DNA of 64,000 nt from Lachnospiraceae bacterium. GTDB lineage: Bacteria > Bacillota > Clostridia > Lachnospirales > Lachnospiraceae. Numbering within the stretch: the first letter of the stretch is position 1; each line of letters opens with the position of its first letter. Shown here piece after piece: positions 7,884-17,168 of this stretch. Both the position numbers and the translations under genes were made by a program. The DNA lies in the NCBI GenBank assembly GCA_017614155.1, contig JAGACK010000017.1:62001-126000 (forward strand), in the 5' to 3' direction. The notes under the pieces were generated by a model, which saw nothing but the letters and a program-made list of their open reading frames with translations, was not told the origin of the DNA and did not search any database.

Positions 7884-9131
7884 TCAGGTTCGAACCTGCC
7901 CGTCACCGAAGATTATATATTTGTATGATGTGATAGCCTCAAGCCCCATCGGGCCGCGCGCGTGGAATTTCTGCGTGCTTATGCCGATCTCGGCGCCCAG
8001 TCCGAACTCACCGCCGTCAGTAAACCTGGTGGATGCATTCATGTAGACACAGGCCGCATCAATCTCCTTCATAAATCTATTTGCATTGTCCTGATTTTTA
8101 GTGATTATGGCTTCAGAATGATGGGTCGTATTCGCATTGACAAATTCTATGGCCTGATCAAGATTGTCCACTACTTTCAATGAGATGACCGGCCCCAGGA
8201 ATTCTTTTGAATAGTCCTCATCGCTGGCTGTCTTTATTCCCGGAGAAATCTCAACTGCCTCAAGACAGCCTCTGATCTCGATATCTTTTTTTGTAAGTCT
8301 GTCATATATCCTTGGGATGATTTCATCTGCCACGGCTCTGTGGATCACAAGAGACTCGCAGGCATTGCACACGCCCATTCTTGATGTCTTTGCATTGTCG
8401 ATGATATCCAAAGCCATATCTAGATCCGCCTCCTCATCAACATATATATGACAGTTTCCTGTTCCCGTCTCTATGACCGGAACGGTCGCATTATTAACAA
8501 CAGAACGGATCAGTCCTGCGCCGCCCCTTGGGATCAGAAGATCCATGTAGCCGTTCATCTTCATGAATTCGGTCGCAGTCTGTCTTGAAGTGTCCTCAAC
8601 GAGGAGGATCGCATCGCCGGGAAGTTTTTCATTTTCAAGGGCCCGGCGTATCACATTTACTATCTCTTTTATGGAATTGATGGCATCCGAACCGCCCCTT
8701 AGAATAACAGCATTTCCGGTCTTGAAGCACAGCCCGAAAGCGTCTGTAGTCACATTTGGCCTTGATTCATAAATTATGCCTATAACTCCCATGGGCACTC
8801 TGATCTTCTGTATCTTCAGACCGTTAGGCCGGATATTATTCTCCATGACCTCACCTATGGGATCTTTCATGCCGCTTATCTGCTCAAGACCGTCAGCCAT
8901 GCTCTTTATCCGGTCCTCATCAAGCATCAGCCTGTCCTGCAGCGCTTCGCTCATACCGTTTGCGACAGCCTCCTCCATATCCAGACGGTTTGCTGCTATG
9001 ATAGAAGCACTTTCCTTCACAAGAGCCTGAGCAGCCGCGCGAAGCCCGAGATTTTTTGATGCGGCATCAAGCGTATTAAGCTTTACGGAGGCATCCTTTG
9101 CCCTTCTTCCCAACGAATCAAGATATTCCAT
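7884..9131 (-). CDS. proA: Glutamate-5-semialdehyde dehydrogenase (gamma-glutamyl phosphate reductase)
   Basis: ProA reduces gamma-glutamyl phosphate with NADPH in proline synthesis. The 415-residue protein has the aldehyde-dehydrogenase-fold active-site cysteine in [13 protein letters not shown] and the family's [10 protein letters not shown] and RGGSDA stretches. GGAG lies seven bases upstream of the ATG. The gene has its own strong promoter at 9153-9181 and is followed by the terminator before pyrB. No proB partner is adjacent in the window, so ProB must be encoded elsewhere. Confidence 0.96.
   Translation of the reverse strand: MEYLDSLGRRAKDASVKLNTLDAASKNLGLRAAAQALVKESASIIAANRLDMEEAVANGMSEALQDRLMLDEDRIKSMADGLEQISGMKDPIGEVMENNIRPNGLKIQKIRVPMGVIGIIYESRPNVTTDAFGLCFKTGNAVILRGGSDAINSIKEIVNVIRRALENEKLPGDAILLVEDTSRQTATEFMKMNGYMDLLIPRGGAGLIRSVVNNATVPVIETGTGNCHIYVDEEADLDMALDIIDNAKTSRMGVCNACESLVIHRAVADEIIPRIYDRLTKKDIEIRGCLEAVEISPGIKTASDEDYSKEFLGPVISLKVVDNLDQAIEFVNANTTHHSEAIITKNQDNANRFMKEIDAACVYMNASTRFTDGGEFGLGAEIGISTQKFHARGPMGLEAITSYKYIIFGDGQVRT
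7914..7942 (-). promoter_or_regulatory. Possible pyrB promoter inside the end of proA
   Basis: On the minus strand TTGAGG (7937-7942) is followed after 17 bases by TATATA (7914-7919); an overlapping perfect TATAAT (7912-7917) would have 19-base spacing. It would give a leader of roughly 100 bases containing the hairpin before pyrB. The match is modest. Confidence 0.3.
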
Positions 9132-9152
9132 ATGCTGTCTCCTTTTTCATGT

Positions 9153-9181
9153 ATTGTATAATCTATAATTCTCTGTGTCAA
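9153..9181 (-). promoter_or_regulatory. proA promoter (housekeeping sigma-A type)
   Basis: On the minus strand TTGACA (9176-9181), a perfect -35 box, is followed after exactly 17 bases by TACAAT (9153-9158). Transcription would begin about 15 bases ahead of the proA start-site region, giving a short leader with the ribosome-binding site. The -35 box abuts the end of the rnpB terminator. Confidence 0.85.
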
Positions 9182-9184
9182 AAC

Positions 9185-9219
9185 AATAAACACGGATTGA
9201 ATTCTCAACACTGTGTTTT
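9185..9219 (-). terminator. Terminator after the RNase P RNA gene
   Basis: Minus-strand sequence can pair AAACAC (9213-9218) with GUGUUU (9188-9193), with an inner UUGA/UCAA pairing, and a U-rich AUUGUUUU tail follows. The stem is imperfect, but the location between rnpB and the proA promoter suits an intrinsic terminator. Confidence 0.5.
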
Positions 9220-9224
9220 AAATG

Positions 9225-9579
9225 ATAAGCGGACCTGTAAGCCGGGTTTTGTCTTGGATGATGATCTGTCTAAGGCTGCCGTTACCGACAGTCTTTAGCG
9301 AACTACCACGAAAGCAGGCCGGGCCGGCCTATGGCTTTCAAATTTGTTCTTGCTTCGGATGGGGCTTGCAATGCCGGTCATGTTACCATGACCGCGGTAG
9401 TCTCTTACACTGCCTTTTCAACCTTGCCATGAAACACCTGTCGGTGCCATTCGGCGGTATGTTTTCTGTTGCGCTTTCCCGCGGGTCACCCCGGGCGGAC
9501 GTTATCCGTCATCCTGCCCTGTGAAGCCCGGACTTTCCTCGTTGCCAAAAATGGCCCCGCCATCATCCGGTCCGCTTAT
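9225..9579 (-). ncRNA. rnpB: RNase P RNA, M1-like
   Basis: This catalytic RNA removes the 5' leader of tRNA precursors. The ends ATAAGCGGACC (9569-9579) and GGTCCGCTTAT (9225-9235) are exact complements and form the terminal P1 helix. Inside are the conserved GAGGAAAGTCCGGGCT block near the 5' end, the GACGGATAACGTCCG hairpin, ACAGAAA, and the closing AAACCCGGCTTACAGG segment. The length of about 355 bases fits. It starts nine bases after the stop codon of the nucleoside kinase gene, so it may be made by processing of that operon's transcript or from a promoter inside the gene; I see no convincing promoter. Confidence 0.95.
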
Positions 9580-9587
9580 ATGCTGGT

Positions 9588-11252
9588 TTAAACATTAAAA
9601 CATGAGCCTCCTATAAACTCTCTGACTATCGAATTCTGCGGTATTGAAGCCGTGTCCATTGCCAGGAAATACTCCAGGAACTTCAGCAGCCTTTTTGCCT
9701 CCTGATAAGCCGGATCATCCTTTGTGATGCCGAAAAGAAGAGGTTCAACAAAAGGCTTCAGGACAGCAAGCTCATATATCAGATGAGAGTTGAACATCGC
9801 ATTGGCGCTCTCCTGGAACGGGAAGATGTACTTTTCCTCTCCACGCCTTACCGAGGCCCACATGTTCAGGGTTTTTGATGCCGATGCTCCCCTTGTCCTG
9901 TAATCCCGGACTATCCTGCGGATAAGCCTTCCGTCAGTCGTCGGAACCCTGTTGTGATCATCCACATTCAGAGTAGTCAGGGCGCTGATATATATCTTGT
10001 ATTTGCTTTCCGGAGGCAGGGAATATGAAAGCTTATCATTAAGGCCGTGAATCCCCTCTATAACAAGTACATCTTCATCGCCAAGCTGCAGGAAATCACC
10101 TTTGTATTCTCTCCTTCCGGACTTGAAATTGAATGTGGGAAGCTCAACATTTTCGCCGTTGAGGAGTTTTGTCATGTCTTTATTAAACCCTTCAACATCA
10201 ATGGCTTCAAGACATTCAAAGTCATAATTCCCGTCCTCATCTATCGGAGTATCCTCCCTGTTCTTGAAATAATTATCAAGCGCTATGGGATGAGGCTTCA
10301 TGCCATGAGCCAAAAGCTCTATCGAAAGCCTGTGAGAAAAAGTCGTCTTGCCGGAGGAAGAAGGCCCCGCTATCATTACAAACCTGCTGTTCCCCCTTGT
10401 CTTGATCCATTTTGCTATGTCGCCAATCCTGCTTTCCTGAAGCGCTTCCTGAACAAGTATCGTCTGCTGCATCATGCCGGTACTGATCTTTTCGTTCAGA
10501 TCGCCCACAGTGCCTATGCCTATCATCTCGCCCCAGATATTTGATGTCCACATGGTACGGAAAAGCTTCTTTCCCTTCTTTACCGGAGGGACTGTCGTGG
10601 GTTCTTTTCTCTCAGGCAGCTGAAGTATGAGGCCTTCGTCATGCTGAACGAGATCGTAATATCTGATATAGCCCGCCGAAGGCACCATATATCCGTAATA
10701 ATAATCCTCGTAGCCTTCCAGACTGTAGATATTTATGGAAGAGCTCCTCCTGTATTTGAAGAGTTTTTCCTTATCCTCGCGTCCTTCTTTCCTGAACTTT
10801 TCCATCTCGGTCGAAAGATCGCGGGACTCTTTTTTGATGATGACATCCCTCTTTACGATATCATCCATCTTTTCCCTGACTTTTTTTATTAGTTCATCAT
10901 CAAGCTTGAAATTTCCTTTGACAAAGCAGTAATAACCTGCTCCTATCGAAAACTCCACCCTGAAGAGATCGATATTTTCCTTTCCTACCACATCATAAAA
11001 GGCAGAGATAAGGAGCAGACAGGCTGATCTTTTATATGCCTTGTGCCCCGAAACACCCTTTGTGGTTTCAAAACTGATCACGCTGTCTTCTTCAAGCGTG
11101 TGAAACAGTTCCTGAAGCTTGTCATTTACTACAGCGAGAACTATATCTGCATCATATTCGGCACTGAAATCCTTTGCTATGTCTGAATATGGAGTATGAG
11201 CGGCATATCTGTATTCATTTCCTTTGTATGTGACCACATATTCCCTGTCCAT
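9588..11252 (-). CDS. Uridine-kinase-like nucleoside kinase with N-terminal TGS/tRNA-synthetase-like region
   Basis: The C-terminal half is a P-loop kinase of the phosphoribulokinase/uridine kinase family: the Walker A motif AGPSSSGKTTFSH lies at about residues 295-307, followed by an LDNYFKNR lid-type stretch and VIEGIHGLND. The N-terminal ~200 residues resemble the TGS and second additional domains of threonyl-tRNA synthetase, a layout known in clostridial kinases of about 550 residues. It likely phosphorylates uridine or cytidine (family inference). The start at 11252 (MDREYVV) is chosen because AAAGGGGG lies about seven bases upstream. It is the last protein gene of the rpoD operon before rnpB. 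Confidence 0.88.
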   Translation of the reverse strand: MDREYVVTYKGNEYRYAAHTPYSDIAKDFSAEYDADIVLAVVNDKLQELFHTLEEDSVISFETTKGVSGHKAYKRSACLLLISAFYDVVGKENIDLFRVEFSIGAGYYCFVKGNFKLDDELIKKVREKMDDIVKRDVIIKKESRDLSTEMEKFRKEGREDKEKLFKYRRSSSINIYSLEGYEDYYYGYMVPSAGYIRYYDLVQHDEGLILQLPERKEPTTVPPVKKGKKLFRTMWTSNIWGEMIGIGTVGDLNEKISTGMMQQTILVQEALQESRIGDIAKWIKTRGNSRFVMIAGPSSSGKTTFSHRLSIELLAHGMKPHPIALDNYFKNREDTPIDEDGNYDFECLEAIDVEGFNKDMTKLLNGENVELPTFNFKSGRREYKGDFLQLGDEDVLVIEGIHGLNDKLSYSLPPESKYKIYISALTTLNVDDHNRVPTTDGRLIRRIVRDYRTRGASASKTLNMWASVRRGEEKYIFPFQESANAMFNSHLIYELAVLKPFVEPLLFGITKDDPAYQEAKRLLKFLEYFLAMDTASIPQNSIVREFIGGSCFNV

Positions 11253-11266
11253 AAATCTGCCCCCTT

Positions 11267-12037
11267 TCAAAATACCGTAAAGCCTTTTTGTCTGCTGTCC
11301 GTATAAACCTTAATACCTTCCGTATTTCTTTCAATATAGTCCTTCATATAGCCGATGAATATCTTTTCTATGCCAAAATGCCCGGCATCCATGATAATAA
11401 GGCCCTGCAGGGCGGCATCTGTTCCCTCATGATGGTCGATATCACCGGTAATAAGGACCTCCGCGCCGCAATTTATCGCATCACTTATGGCAGAAGCGCC
11501 TGATCCCGGCATGATGGCGATCTTTCTGACTGCATCCGTACTGTCGCCGAAAACCTTCACATATTCAAGATCGAATTCTTTCTTTACCAGATCTGACAGT
11601 TCTGCTATAAGCATTGCGCATGGAAGAAGTCCAATCCTTCCAAAGCCCCTTGTCTCATCCGTGTACTGCAGAACTTCAGACTCATCCAGCCCGAGCCTTT
11701 CTGCGGCCTCGTCACCCATGCATGAGATGTCAAAGTTTGTATGCATGGCAAAACAGGCAATACCGTTTTTAATCAGCTTCATTACCCTTCGGCCAGTGAA
11801 ATCCGAGCTGTTTACCTTTTTGATACCCTTAAAAATTATCGGATGATGCACCAGGATCATGTCGGCATCAAGCTCGACAGCCTCATCTATGACCTCATCT
11901 GTCGCATCGACTGCTATGAGAACCTTTTTTATATCCGATTTCTCATCACCGACTATGAGGCCGGAGTTGTCCCACTCACTGCAAAGGGACGGATCTGCTA
12001 TATCATTTAAAATCCCGATGAGTTCACTGCATTTCAT
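11267..12037 (-). CDS. Nif3-like dinuclear metal-center protein (YqfO family)
   Basis: The 256-residue protein has the family's metal-binding HHPIIFKGIKKV motif near residue 65, and GDIDHHEG plus DAGHFGIE near the C-terminus, which supply further metal ligands. Members form hexameric rings; the E. coli homologue is reported as a GTP cyclohydrolase 1 type 2, but the physiological role is not settled. The length is that of the short form lacking the inserted PII-like domain of B. subtilis YqfO. The start overlaps the trmK stop by 14 bases, the usual trmK-nif3 arrangement in Bacillota. Confidence 0.92.
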   Translation of the reverse strand: MKCSELIGILNDIADPSLCSEWDNSGLIVGDEKSDIKKVLIAVDATDEVIDEAVELDADMILVHHPIIFKGIKKVNSSDFTGRRVMKLIKNGIACFAMHTNFDISCMGDEAAERLGLDESEVLQYTDETRGFGRIGLLPCAMLIAELSDLVKKEFDLEYVKVFGDSTDAVRKIAIMPGSGASAISDAINCGAEVLITGDIDHHEGTDAALQGLIIMDAGHFGIEKIFIGYMKDYIERNTEGIKVYTDSRQKGFTVF

Positions 12038-12728
12038 ACAAGTCTACCGCCTTTTCATAAAGGATGCGTTTTTTTTCGAGCAGGTCCCTTTTTTCTCCTT
12101 TTATTGCATCATTTCTGACCAGACCGTCAAATACCGCAAGCCTGTGCAAAAGATAATTCCTCTTTTCATCATATTTATCCCTGAAAAAAAACGGTCCCAG
12201 TTCATAATCAAGTTCACTTTTGCACATATCCGGGCCGTTTTTGCATGAGATCAGAAAATAGTATTTTCCATCATCAAAAGTAAGTTTTTCGTCTCTGATG
12301 GAAAAGCCGCTCTTTCCGAGAAATCTCCTGAATCCGCTCACCTTGGAATGAGGCGAGAACACAAATGATCCGATTTTGACGGCTTTATCTTTCCCTTCGG
12401 TCATGATCTTTTCGATTAGAGGTCCCCCCATGCCCGATATCAAAAGCAGGGACTTTTTTTCCTCAAAATCCGGACCGGCCATATCTATGCCTTTTAATCC
12501 GTCTGCTGCAATAAACCTCATCCGGTCGAAAACTCCGGCTTCCCTTGCATTTTTCATGGCGGCGTTTATCGGTCCTCTGTTTATGTCGGATGCAACAGCA
12601 AGACTGATCAGATTTTTTTCGAGCAGACTGATAGGTATCAGCGCATGATCGCATCCGATATCAAGCAGCACATCGCAGTCCGTACAAAGCTCTGACAGAT
12701 CCTTAAGCCTTTTTGAAAGGTTTATCAT
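12024..12728 (-). CDS. trmK: tRNA (adenine-N1) methyltransferase TrmK
   Basis: TrmK methylates N1 of adenosine 22 in tRNA. The 234-residue protein opens with [11 protein letters not shown] and then has the S-adenosylmethionine-binding motif [15 protein letters not shown], followed by ASDINRGPI and the [12 protein letters not shown] motif typical of this COG2384 family. It overlaps the rpoD stop by four bases and is the usual neighbour of rpoD in Bacillota. Confidence 0.93.
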   Translation of the reverse strand: MINLSKRLKDLSELCTDCDVLLDIGCDHALIPISLLEKNLISLAVASDINRGPINAAMKNAREAGVFDRMRFIAADGLKGIDMAGPDFEEKKSLLLISGMGGPLIEKIMTEGKDKAVKIGSFVFSPHSKVSGFRRFLGKSGFSIRDEKLTFDDGKYYFLISCKNGPDMCKSELDYELGPFFFRDKYDEKRNYLLHRLAVFDGLVRNDAIKGEKRDLLEKKRILYEKAVDLYEMQ

Positions 12729-13843
12729 TCGAGATAATCCTTGAGTTTTCTTGACCTTGAAGGATGCCTCAGCTTTCTTAATGCCTTTGCTTCTATCTGT
12801 CTGATCCTTTCTCTTGTTACCTTGAACTGTTTTCCGACTTCTTCAAGTGTCCTTGCCCTTCCGTCATCAAGTCCGAACCTGAGTCTCAGCACTTTTTGTT
12901 CTCTTTCGGTCAGAGTATCAAGAACTTCGTCGAGCTGTTCCTTCAGCAGCTCAAATGCTGCGGCATCGGCAGGCACCGGGACCTGGTCGTCCTGGATGAA
13001 ATCGCCCAGATGGCTGTCCTCCTCCTCGCCTATCGGAGTTTCGAGAGAAACAGGTTCCTGTGAAATCTTCAGTATCTCTCTGACGCGCTCAACAGGCATA
13101 TTCATCTTTTCGGCGATCTCTTCCGGGGTGGGTTCACGCCCGAGTTCCTGAAGCAGCTGCCTTGAAACCCTGATGAGCTTGTTTATGGTCTCCACCATGT
13201 GGACAGGGATCCTTATAGTACGGGCCTGATCTGCTATGGCCCTTGTTATGGCCTGACGGATCCACCAGGTTGCATATGTCGAGAATTTGTAGCCCTTGCG
13301 ATAATCAAATTTCTCAACCGCCTTTATAAGGCCCAGATTCCCTTCCTGTATCAGATCGAGGAAAAGCATGCCTCTGCCTACATATCTCTTTGCTATGCTG
13401 ACAACCAGCCTCAGGTTTGCCTCGGCCAGTTTTTTCTTTGCTTCCTCGTCTCCGAGTTCCATTCTCTTTGCGAGTTCGATCTCTTCTTCGGCTGTCAGCA
13501 GGGAAACCTTTCCGATTTCCTTCAGATACATCCTTACCGGATCTTCGATCGAAACCGAATCGGGAACAGAAAGATCTATGTTTTCAACATCTATCTCTTC
13601 CTCTTCTTCAAGTGTTTCACTGTCAACATCCTCATCATCATCGACTTCTTCAACCATTTTCAGGACATCGATACCGTTAACCTCAAGGGTTTCGAATATC
13701 CTGTCATACTGTTCTTCTCCGAGGTCTATCCCCTTGAAATGTTCAATGATATCCTGATTTTCAAGGACATTTTTTCTTTTCTTTCCTTTTTCTACGATAC
13801 TTTTGAGTTTTTCCTCAAATTTCTCCTGCATTGCTTCGTCCAT
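12725..13843 (-). CDS. rpoD: RNA polymerase primary sigma factor
   Basis: This is the housekeeping sigma factor (SigA). The 372-residue length is that of the short Bacillota form lacking the long non-conserved region. Region 1.2 ([14 protein letters not shown]), region 2 with the -10 recognition helix ([19 protein letters not shown]), region 3 and the region 4 helix-turn-helix ([18 protein letters not shown]) are all present in order. An acidic stretch, near residues 60-90, precedes region 1.2. AGGAGAG lies ahead of the ATG. It sits between dnaG and trmK in the standard macromolecular-synthesis operon. Confidence 0.98.
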   Translation of the reverse strand: MDEAMQEKFEEKLKSIVEKGKKRKNVLENQDIIEHFKGIDLGEEQYDRIFETLEVNGIDVLKMVEEVDDDEDVDSETLEEEEEIDVENIDLSVPDSVSIEDPVRMYLKEIGKVSLLTAEEEIELAKRMELGDEEAKKKLAEANLRLVVSIAKRYVGRGMLFLDLIQEGNLGLIKAVEKFDYRKGYKFSTYATWWIRQAITRAIADQARTIRIPVHMVETINKLIRVSRQLLQELGREPTPEEIAEKMNMPVERVREILKISQEPVSLETPIGEEEDSHLGDFIQDDQVPVPADAAAFELLKEQLDEVLDTLTEREQKVLRLRFGLDDGRARTLEEVGKQFKVTRERIRQIEAKALRKLRHPSRSRKLKDYLE

Positions 13844-13858
13844 TTTTTCTCTCCTCTT

Positions 13859-15655
13859 TTATATTTCAATCTTTAATGATTTGAGCTCATCCATAGCTTT
13901 TCTTATCCGGATCCTTTTTTGCAGCATGCTTTCTCCTTCATCCGGACTGTCCTGTTCTGCCTGACGCTTCAAGGATGCCTCCTTGACCTTGACAACCAGA
14001 TCTGTCAGAGCACGGCTTTTTTCCTCCGATGATTCAACGGCATCCAGCTTGGTGGAAAAGATCTGCGCAACCTTTTTGTGTTTTTCCTCGTCCTCAAACC
14101 GGTCGATGATAGAGGCCGGTTCACACTTTCCTTCTTTAAGCTGTGCGAAAAGAAGTCTTGCGCAATCCCTGGTCACGCCCTCGGTGAAATCCTCAAAATC
14201 CAGATAGTCCGAAATTTCCTTATAAAGCGAAATATCATCCGTAAGCCATGTAAGCAGGTATTTTTCCGCATTTACCGTACTGTTGTCGCTTTCCGGATCT
14301 TTATCTTTTGTTTCAGTCTGTCTGTATGTTCTCAGCCTGACCGATGAGCCCTCTTTTTTTACAGCCTCATTTACAACAGCCTTTTTCAGGGTGTTTTCAT
14401 TTGTCATATATTTTGCGGCAACGGCACTGATGTAATTTTCCCTTTTCAGTTCGTCCTCGATATCGGCCAGCTTAGAAGCGGCATATGACAGGAAAGCCGT
14501 TCTTCCCTCGGGATCGTTCAGATTGTAATCCCTTTCCGCGATACGGAGACTGAAAAAGAAAGCATTTTCGGCATTATCCAGTCTTTTTTGAAATTCCTCA
14601 GCCCCGAGGGCATTTATGAATTCATCCGGATCCTTGTGAGGCGAAAGATCCACAACCCTTGCAACCAGCCCTGCCTCGTCGCATATGGGAATGGCCCGCA
14701 GAGCCGCTTTTATACCGGCTGCATCGGAATCGTAGATAAGCCGGACTTCCTTTGTGTATCTGCGAAGCAGGCTTGCATGTCCTGATGTAAAGGCGGTTCC
14801 CAGTGATGCCACGGCTTCCGTAAAACCGGCCTGATGCATCGAGATGACATCTATATAGCCCTCGCACACAATCCTGTAATCCTTTTTTGAATGTCTTGCC
14901 ACATTCAGGCCGTACATATTCCGGCTCTTGTCAAAGACCTTTGTCTCGGCCGTGTTCAGGTATTTGGGTTCACCCTGCCCGAGCACTCTTCCGCCGAAAC
15001 CGATCACATGATTATTGATATCCATTATCGGGAACATCACCCTGTTCCAGAACCTGTCACTCATCCCGTATTTCTCCGAGATGGTGCATAGTCCGGCTTC
15101 TTTTATTATATGATCGTCAAAGCCTTTGCTCTTCAGATAGTTTACGACTTCGGCTCCGCCCTTTCCGGAAAAACCGAGCCCGAAATTCTTTATAGTTTCG
15201 TCTGAAAGATTCCTGCCCCGAAAATACTTAAGCCCGATCGAGCCGCTTTCAGAGTATAGTTTTTTATAATAATAAAATGCAGCGGTTTTATTTGCATCAA
15301 GTATCCTGGCCCTCAGGGATGCGGCTTTTTTTTCTTCCTCGGACTCCTCGGCTTCAGGCAGTGCTATCCCGGCTTTTTCGGCAAGATATTTTATGGCTTC
15401 CTGGAACGAATAGTTCTCATATTTCATAATGAAGCTGATGACATTTCCGCCTTCTCCGCAGCCAAAGCAGTGATAGATCTGCTTTGAGGGCGAGACCGAA
15501 AAGGATCCGGTCTTTTCATTATGAAAAGGACAGAGGCCGAAATAGTTTGCTCCGCTCCTCTTCAGTCTCACATAGGAGCCTATAACATCGACTATGTCAT
15601 TTGATGTCCTTACATTTTCTATAATGTCTTCGCTGTATCTCACCTTATCACCCAC
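13859..15655 (-). CDS. dnaG: DNA primase
   Basis: DnaG lays RNA primers at the replication fork. The N-terminal CHC2 zinc finger (CPFHNEKTGSFSV, then HCFGCGEGGN), the TOPRIM catalytic core (EGYIDVISMHQAGF and the DSDAAG motif) and a C-terminal helicase-interaction region are visible in 598 residues, the normal length. The start given is a GTG; a second GTG four codons in (giving MRYSEDIIENV, the usual family opening) is equally possible. The gene overlaps the dgt stop by 16 bases and is followed by rpoD. Confidence 0.97.
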   Translation of the reverse strand: MGDKVRYSEDIIENVRTSNDIVDVIGSYVRLKRSGANYFGLCPFHNEKTGSFSVSPSKQIYHCFGCGEGGNVISFIMKYENYSFQEAIKYLAEKAGIALPEAEESEEEKKAASLRARILDANKTAAFYYYKKLYSESGSIGLKYFRGRNLSDETIKNFGLGFSGKGGAEVVNYLKSKGFDDHIIKEAGLCTISEKYGMSDRFWNRVMFPIMDINNHVIGFGGRVLGQGEPKYLNTAETKVFDKSRNMYGLNVARHSKKDYRIVCEGYIDVISMHQAGFTEAVASLGTAFTSGHASLLRRYTKEVRLIYDSDAAGIKAALRAIPICDEAGLVARVVDLSPHKDPDEFINALGAEEFQKRLDNAENAFFFSLRIAERDYNLNDPEGRTAFLSYAASKLADIEDELKRENYISAVAAKYMTNENTLKKAVVNEAVKKEGSSVRLRTYRQTETKDKDPESDNSTVNAEKYLLTWLTDDISLYKEISDYLDFEDFTEGVTRDCARLLFAQLKEGKCEPASIIDRFEDEEKHKKVAQIFSTKLDAVESSEEKSRALTDLVVKVKEASLKRQAEQDSPDEGESMLQKRIRIRKAMDELKSLKIEI

Positions 15656-16650
15656 GATGTTGGAATAAACAGTTCCGAATATAGACTGATTGCGTATCTG
15701 TCCGTCATTGATGAAATAAAGTCACAGCATATCGTCTCCAGCGGATCCCCCGTCCTGCTCATCAAAAGCCGGTATTCCTCGGGAAGCTTGTCGGGCCTGT
15801 TGAAAAAATACATAAAAAGCGATTCTATCAGGCTTTCCGCCTTGCTTTCCTGGCTCTTTGCCTTCGGATTGCGGTAAACATTCTCGAACATCCAGTCCCG
15901 CAGCTCATTCATCGCTTTTTCGGCAGGAGGAGACATCACGATATCATTTTTGTCAGTGCTTTCGGTGACTATGTCATGTATGAAATAATCAAGACGCTGT
16001 GCTGTTTTGTAACCCGCAACTTTTCCTATGCTGTCAGGCACCTCATCATCATTTAATATCCCGGCCCTGATCGAATCATCCATATCATGATGCATATAGG
16101 CTATCTTGTCGGAGATCCTGACTATCTTTCCCTCCAGCGTAAAAGGCATTTTCTCAGTCTGGTGATTTACTATGCCGTCTCTGACCTCTCTTGTCAGGTT
16201 CATGCCTTTCATATCTCTCTCAAGCACATCAACCACGCGCAGCGACTGGTCGGAATGGACAAATCCGAGCGGGCAGACCCTGTTCAGCGCCCTCTCTCCG
16301 GCATGTCCGAAGGGAGTATGTCCTATGTCATGTCCCAAAGCTATGGCCTCGACCAGATCTTCATTCAGTTTTAATGCCCTCGCTATAGTTCTTGCATTCT
16401 GCGACACCTCAAGTGTATGGGTAAGTCTCGTGCGGTAATGATCGCCTTCCGGCGTCAGAAAGACCTGGGTCTTGTCCTTCAGTCTTCTGAAGGATTTCGA
16501 ATGCAGGATCCTGTCCCTGTCTCTTTGAAAAACCGTTCGTATATCACATTGTTCTTCATCCCTTTCCCGTCCCTTTGAATTCACGGACAGGCAGGCATAG
16601 GGGGAAAGAGTCTTTTTCTCAAGCTCTTCCAGATCCTGTCTGATGGACAT
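15640..16650 (-). CDS. dgt: Deoxyguanosinetriphosphate triphosphohydrolase-like HD protein
   Basis: Family members split dNTPs into deoxynucleoside and triphosphate. The 336-residue protein contains the HD-domain signature: HTLEVSQNARTIARAL, then LGHDIGHTPFGHAGE, and a later DKIAYMHHDMDD metal/helix motif. This is the length of the Bacillota short dgt type. TGAGGAG lies upstream of the ATG. It leads the dgt-dnaG-rpoD operon, an order common in Clostridia. I see no convincing promoter in the 84 bases upstream. Confidence 0.93.
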   Translation of the reverse strand: MSIRQDLEELEKKTLSPYACLSVNSKGRERDEEQCDIRTVFQRDRDRILHSKSFRRLKDKTQVFLTPEGDHYRTRLTHTLEVSQNARTIARALKLNEDLVEAIALGHDIGHTPFGHAGERALNRVCPLGFVHSDQSLRVVDVLERDMKGMNLTREVRDGIVNHQTEKMPFTLEGKIVRISDKIAYMHHDMDDSIRAGILNDDEVPDSIGKVAGYKTAQRLDYFIHDIVTESTDKNDIVMSPPAEKAMNELRDWMFENVYRNPKAKSQESKAESLIESLFMYFFNRPDKLPEEYRLLMSRTGDPLETICCDFISSMTDRYAISLYSELFIPTSWVIR

Positions 16651-16734
16651 GATGATTACTCCTCAAGGATTTTTTGCGCCATTTACATTATTCGACGAAA
16701 AATTCATATTTCCTTTTATTTTTATGGAAACTAT

Positions 16735-17103
16735 TTAAAACGATGAAAGAAGCTCGCTGACAGCCCTGATCTTTATTATCCAGGCGCCGGTCATGATAAA
16801 GCCTGACATGGCAGGAAGGATGAAAAGCGGCCACAGAAACAGCTTTTCAAAATAATCCCTTTTGCAAAAATACAGATCCGCAAGGTCAACGATCAAAAGT
16901 GAAAGGTAAGGATGGACAAAAAAATACCAGACAGTCTCGCTGCCCCTGTAAAGAAAATAAACGGAAAAGATCTCCAGAACAATAAAAACAAGCATACCGA
17001 TCAGTCGGAATCTGCCGAATCTCTTTGTCAAAAACACGAACAGCACCGAAAACAGAACGCCTTCAATTATGCAGATCAGAAAACAAGCCCAAAGATTAAT
17101 CAT
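16735..17103 (-). CDS. Small multi-pass membrane protein, function unknown
   Basis: The 122-residue product is very hydrophobic, with four likely membrane helices: about residues 3-25, 34-52, 59-80 and 90-110, separated by short basic or aromatic loops such as TKRFGRFR and CKRDYFEK. I recognise no family. The ATG begins 10 bases past the T-run of the terminator that follows ilvE, with only a weak GGTGAT ribosome-binding site, so expression may be low or depend on terminator read-through. It is followed by dgt after 84 bases. Confidence 0.6.
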   Translation of the reverse strand: MINLWACFLICIIEGVLFSVLFVFLTKRFGRFRLIGMLVFIVLEIFSVYFLYRGSETVWYFFVHPYLSLLIVDLADLYFCKRDYFEKLFLWPLFILPAMSGFIMTGAWIIKIRAVSELLSSF

Positions 17104-17113
17104 TTATCACCAT

Positions 17114-17146
17114 AAAATGAGGCTGCCCTGAAAAGAGACAGCCTCA
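17114..17146 (-). terminator. Terminator after ilvE
   Basis: On the minus strand TGAGGCTGTC (17137-17146) pairs with GGCAGCCTCA (17118-17127) around a nine-base loop, giving ten pairs with one G:U, followed by TTTTA (17113-17117). It ends the rpsB-tsf-ilvE transcripts and lies immediately ahead of the small membrane protein gene. Confidence 0.8.
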
Positions 17147-17168
17147 CTCATCCTGATTCCTTACATTT

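Noticed and set aside
7880..7905. tRNA T-arm-like CAGGTTCGAACCTG at the end of proA
   Set aside because: It is a perfect palindrome that codes for the last residues of ProA, and there is no acceptor stem, anticodon arm or CCA end around it, so it is not a tRNA or an attachment site.
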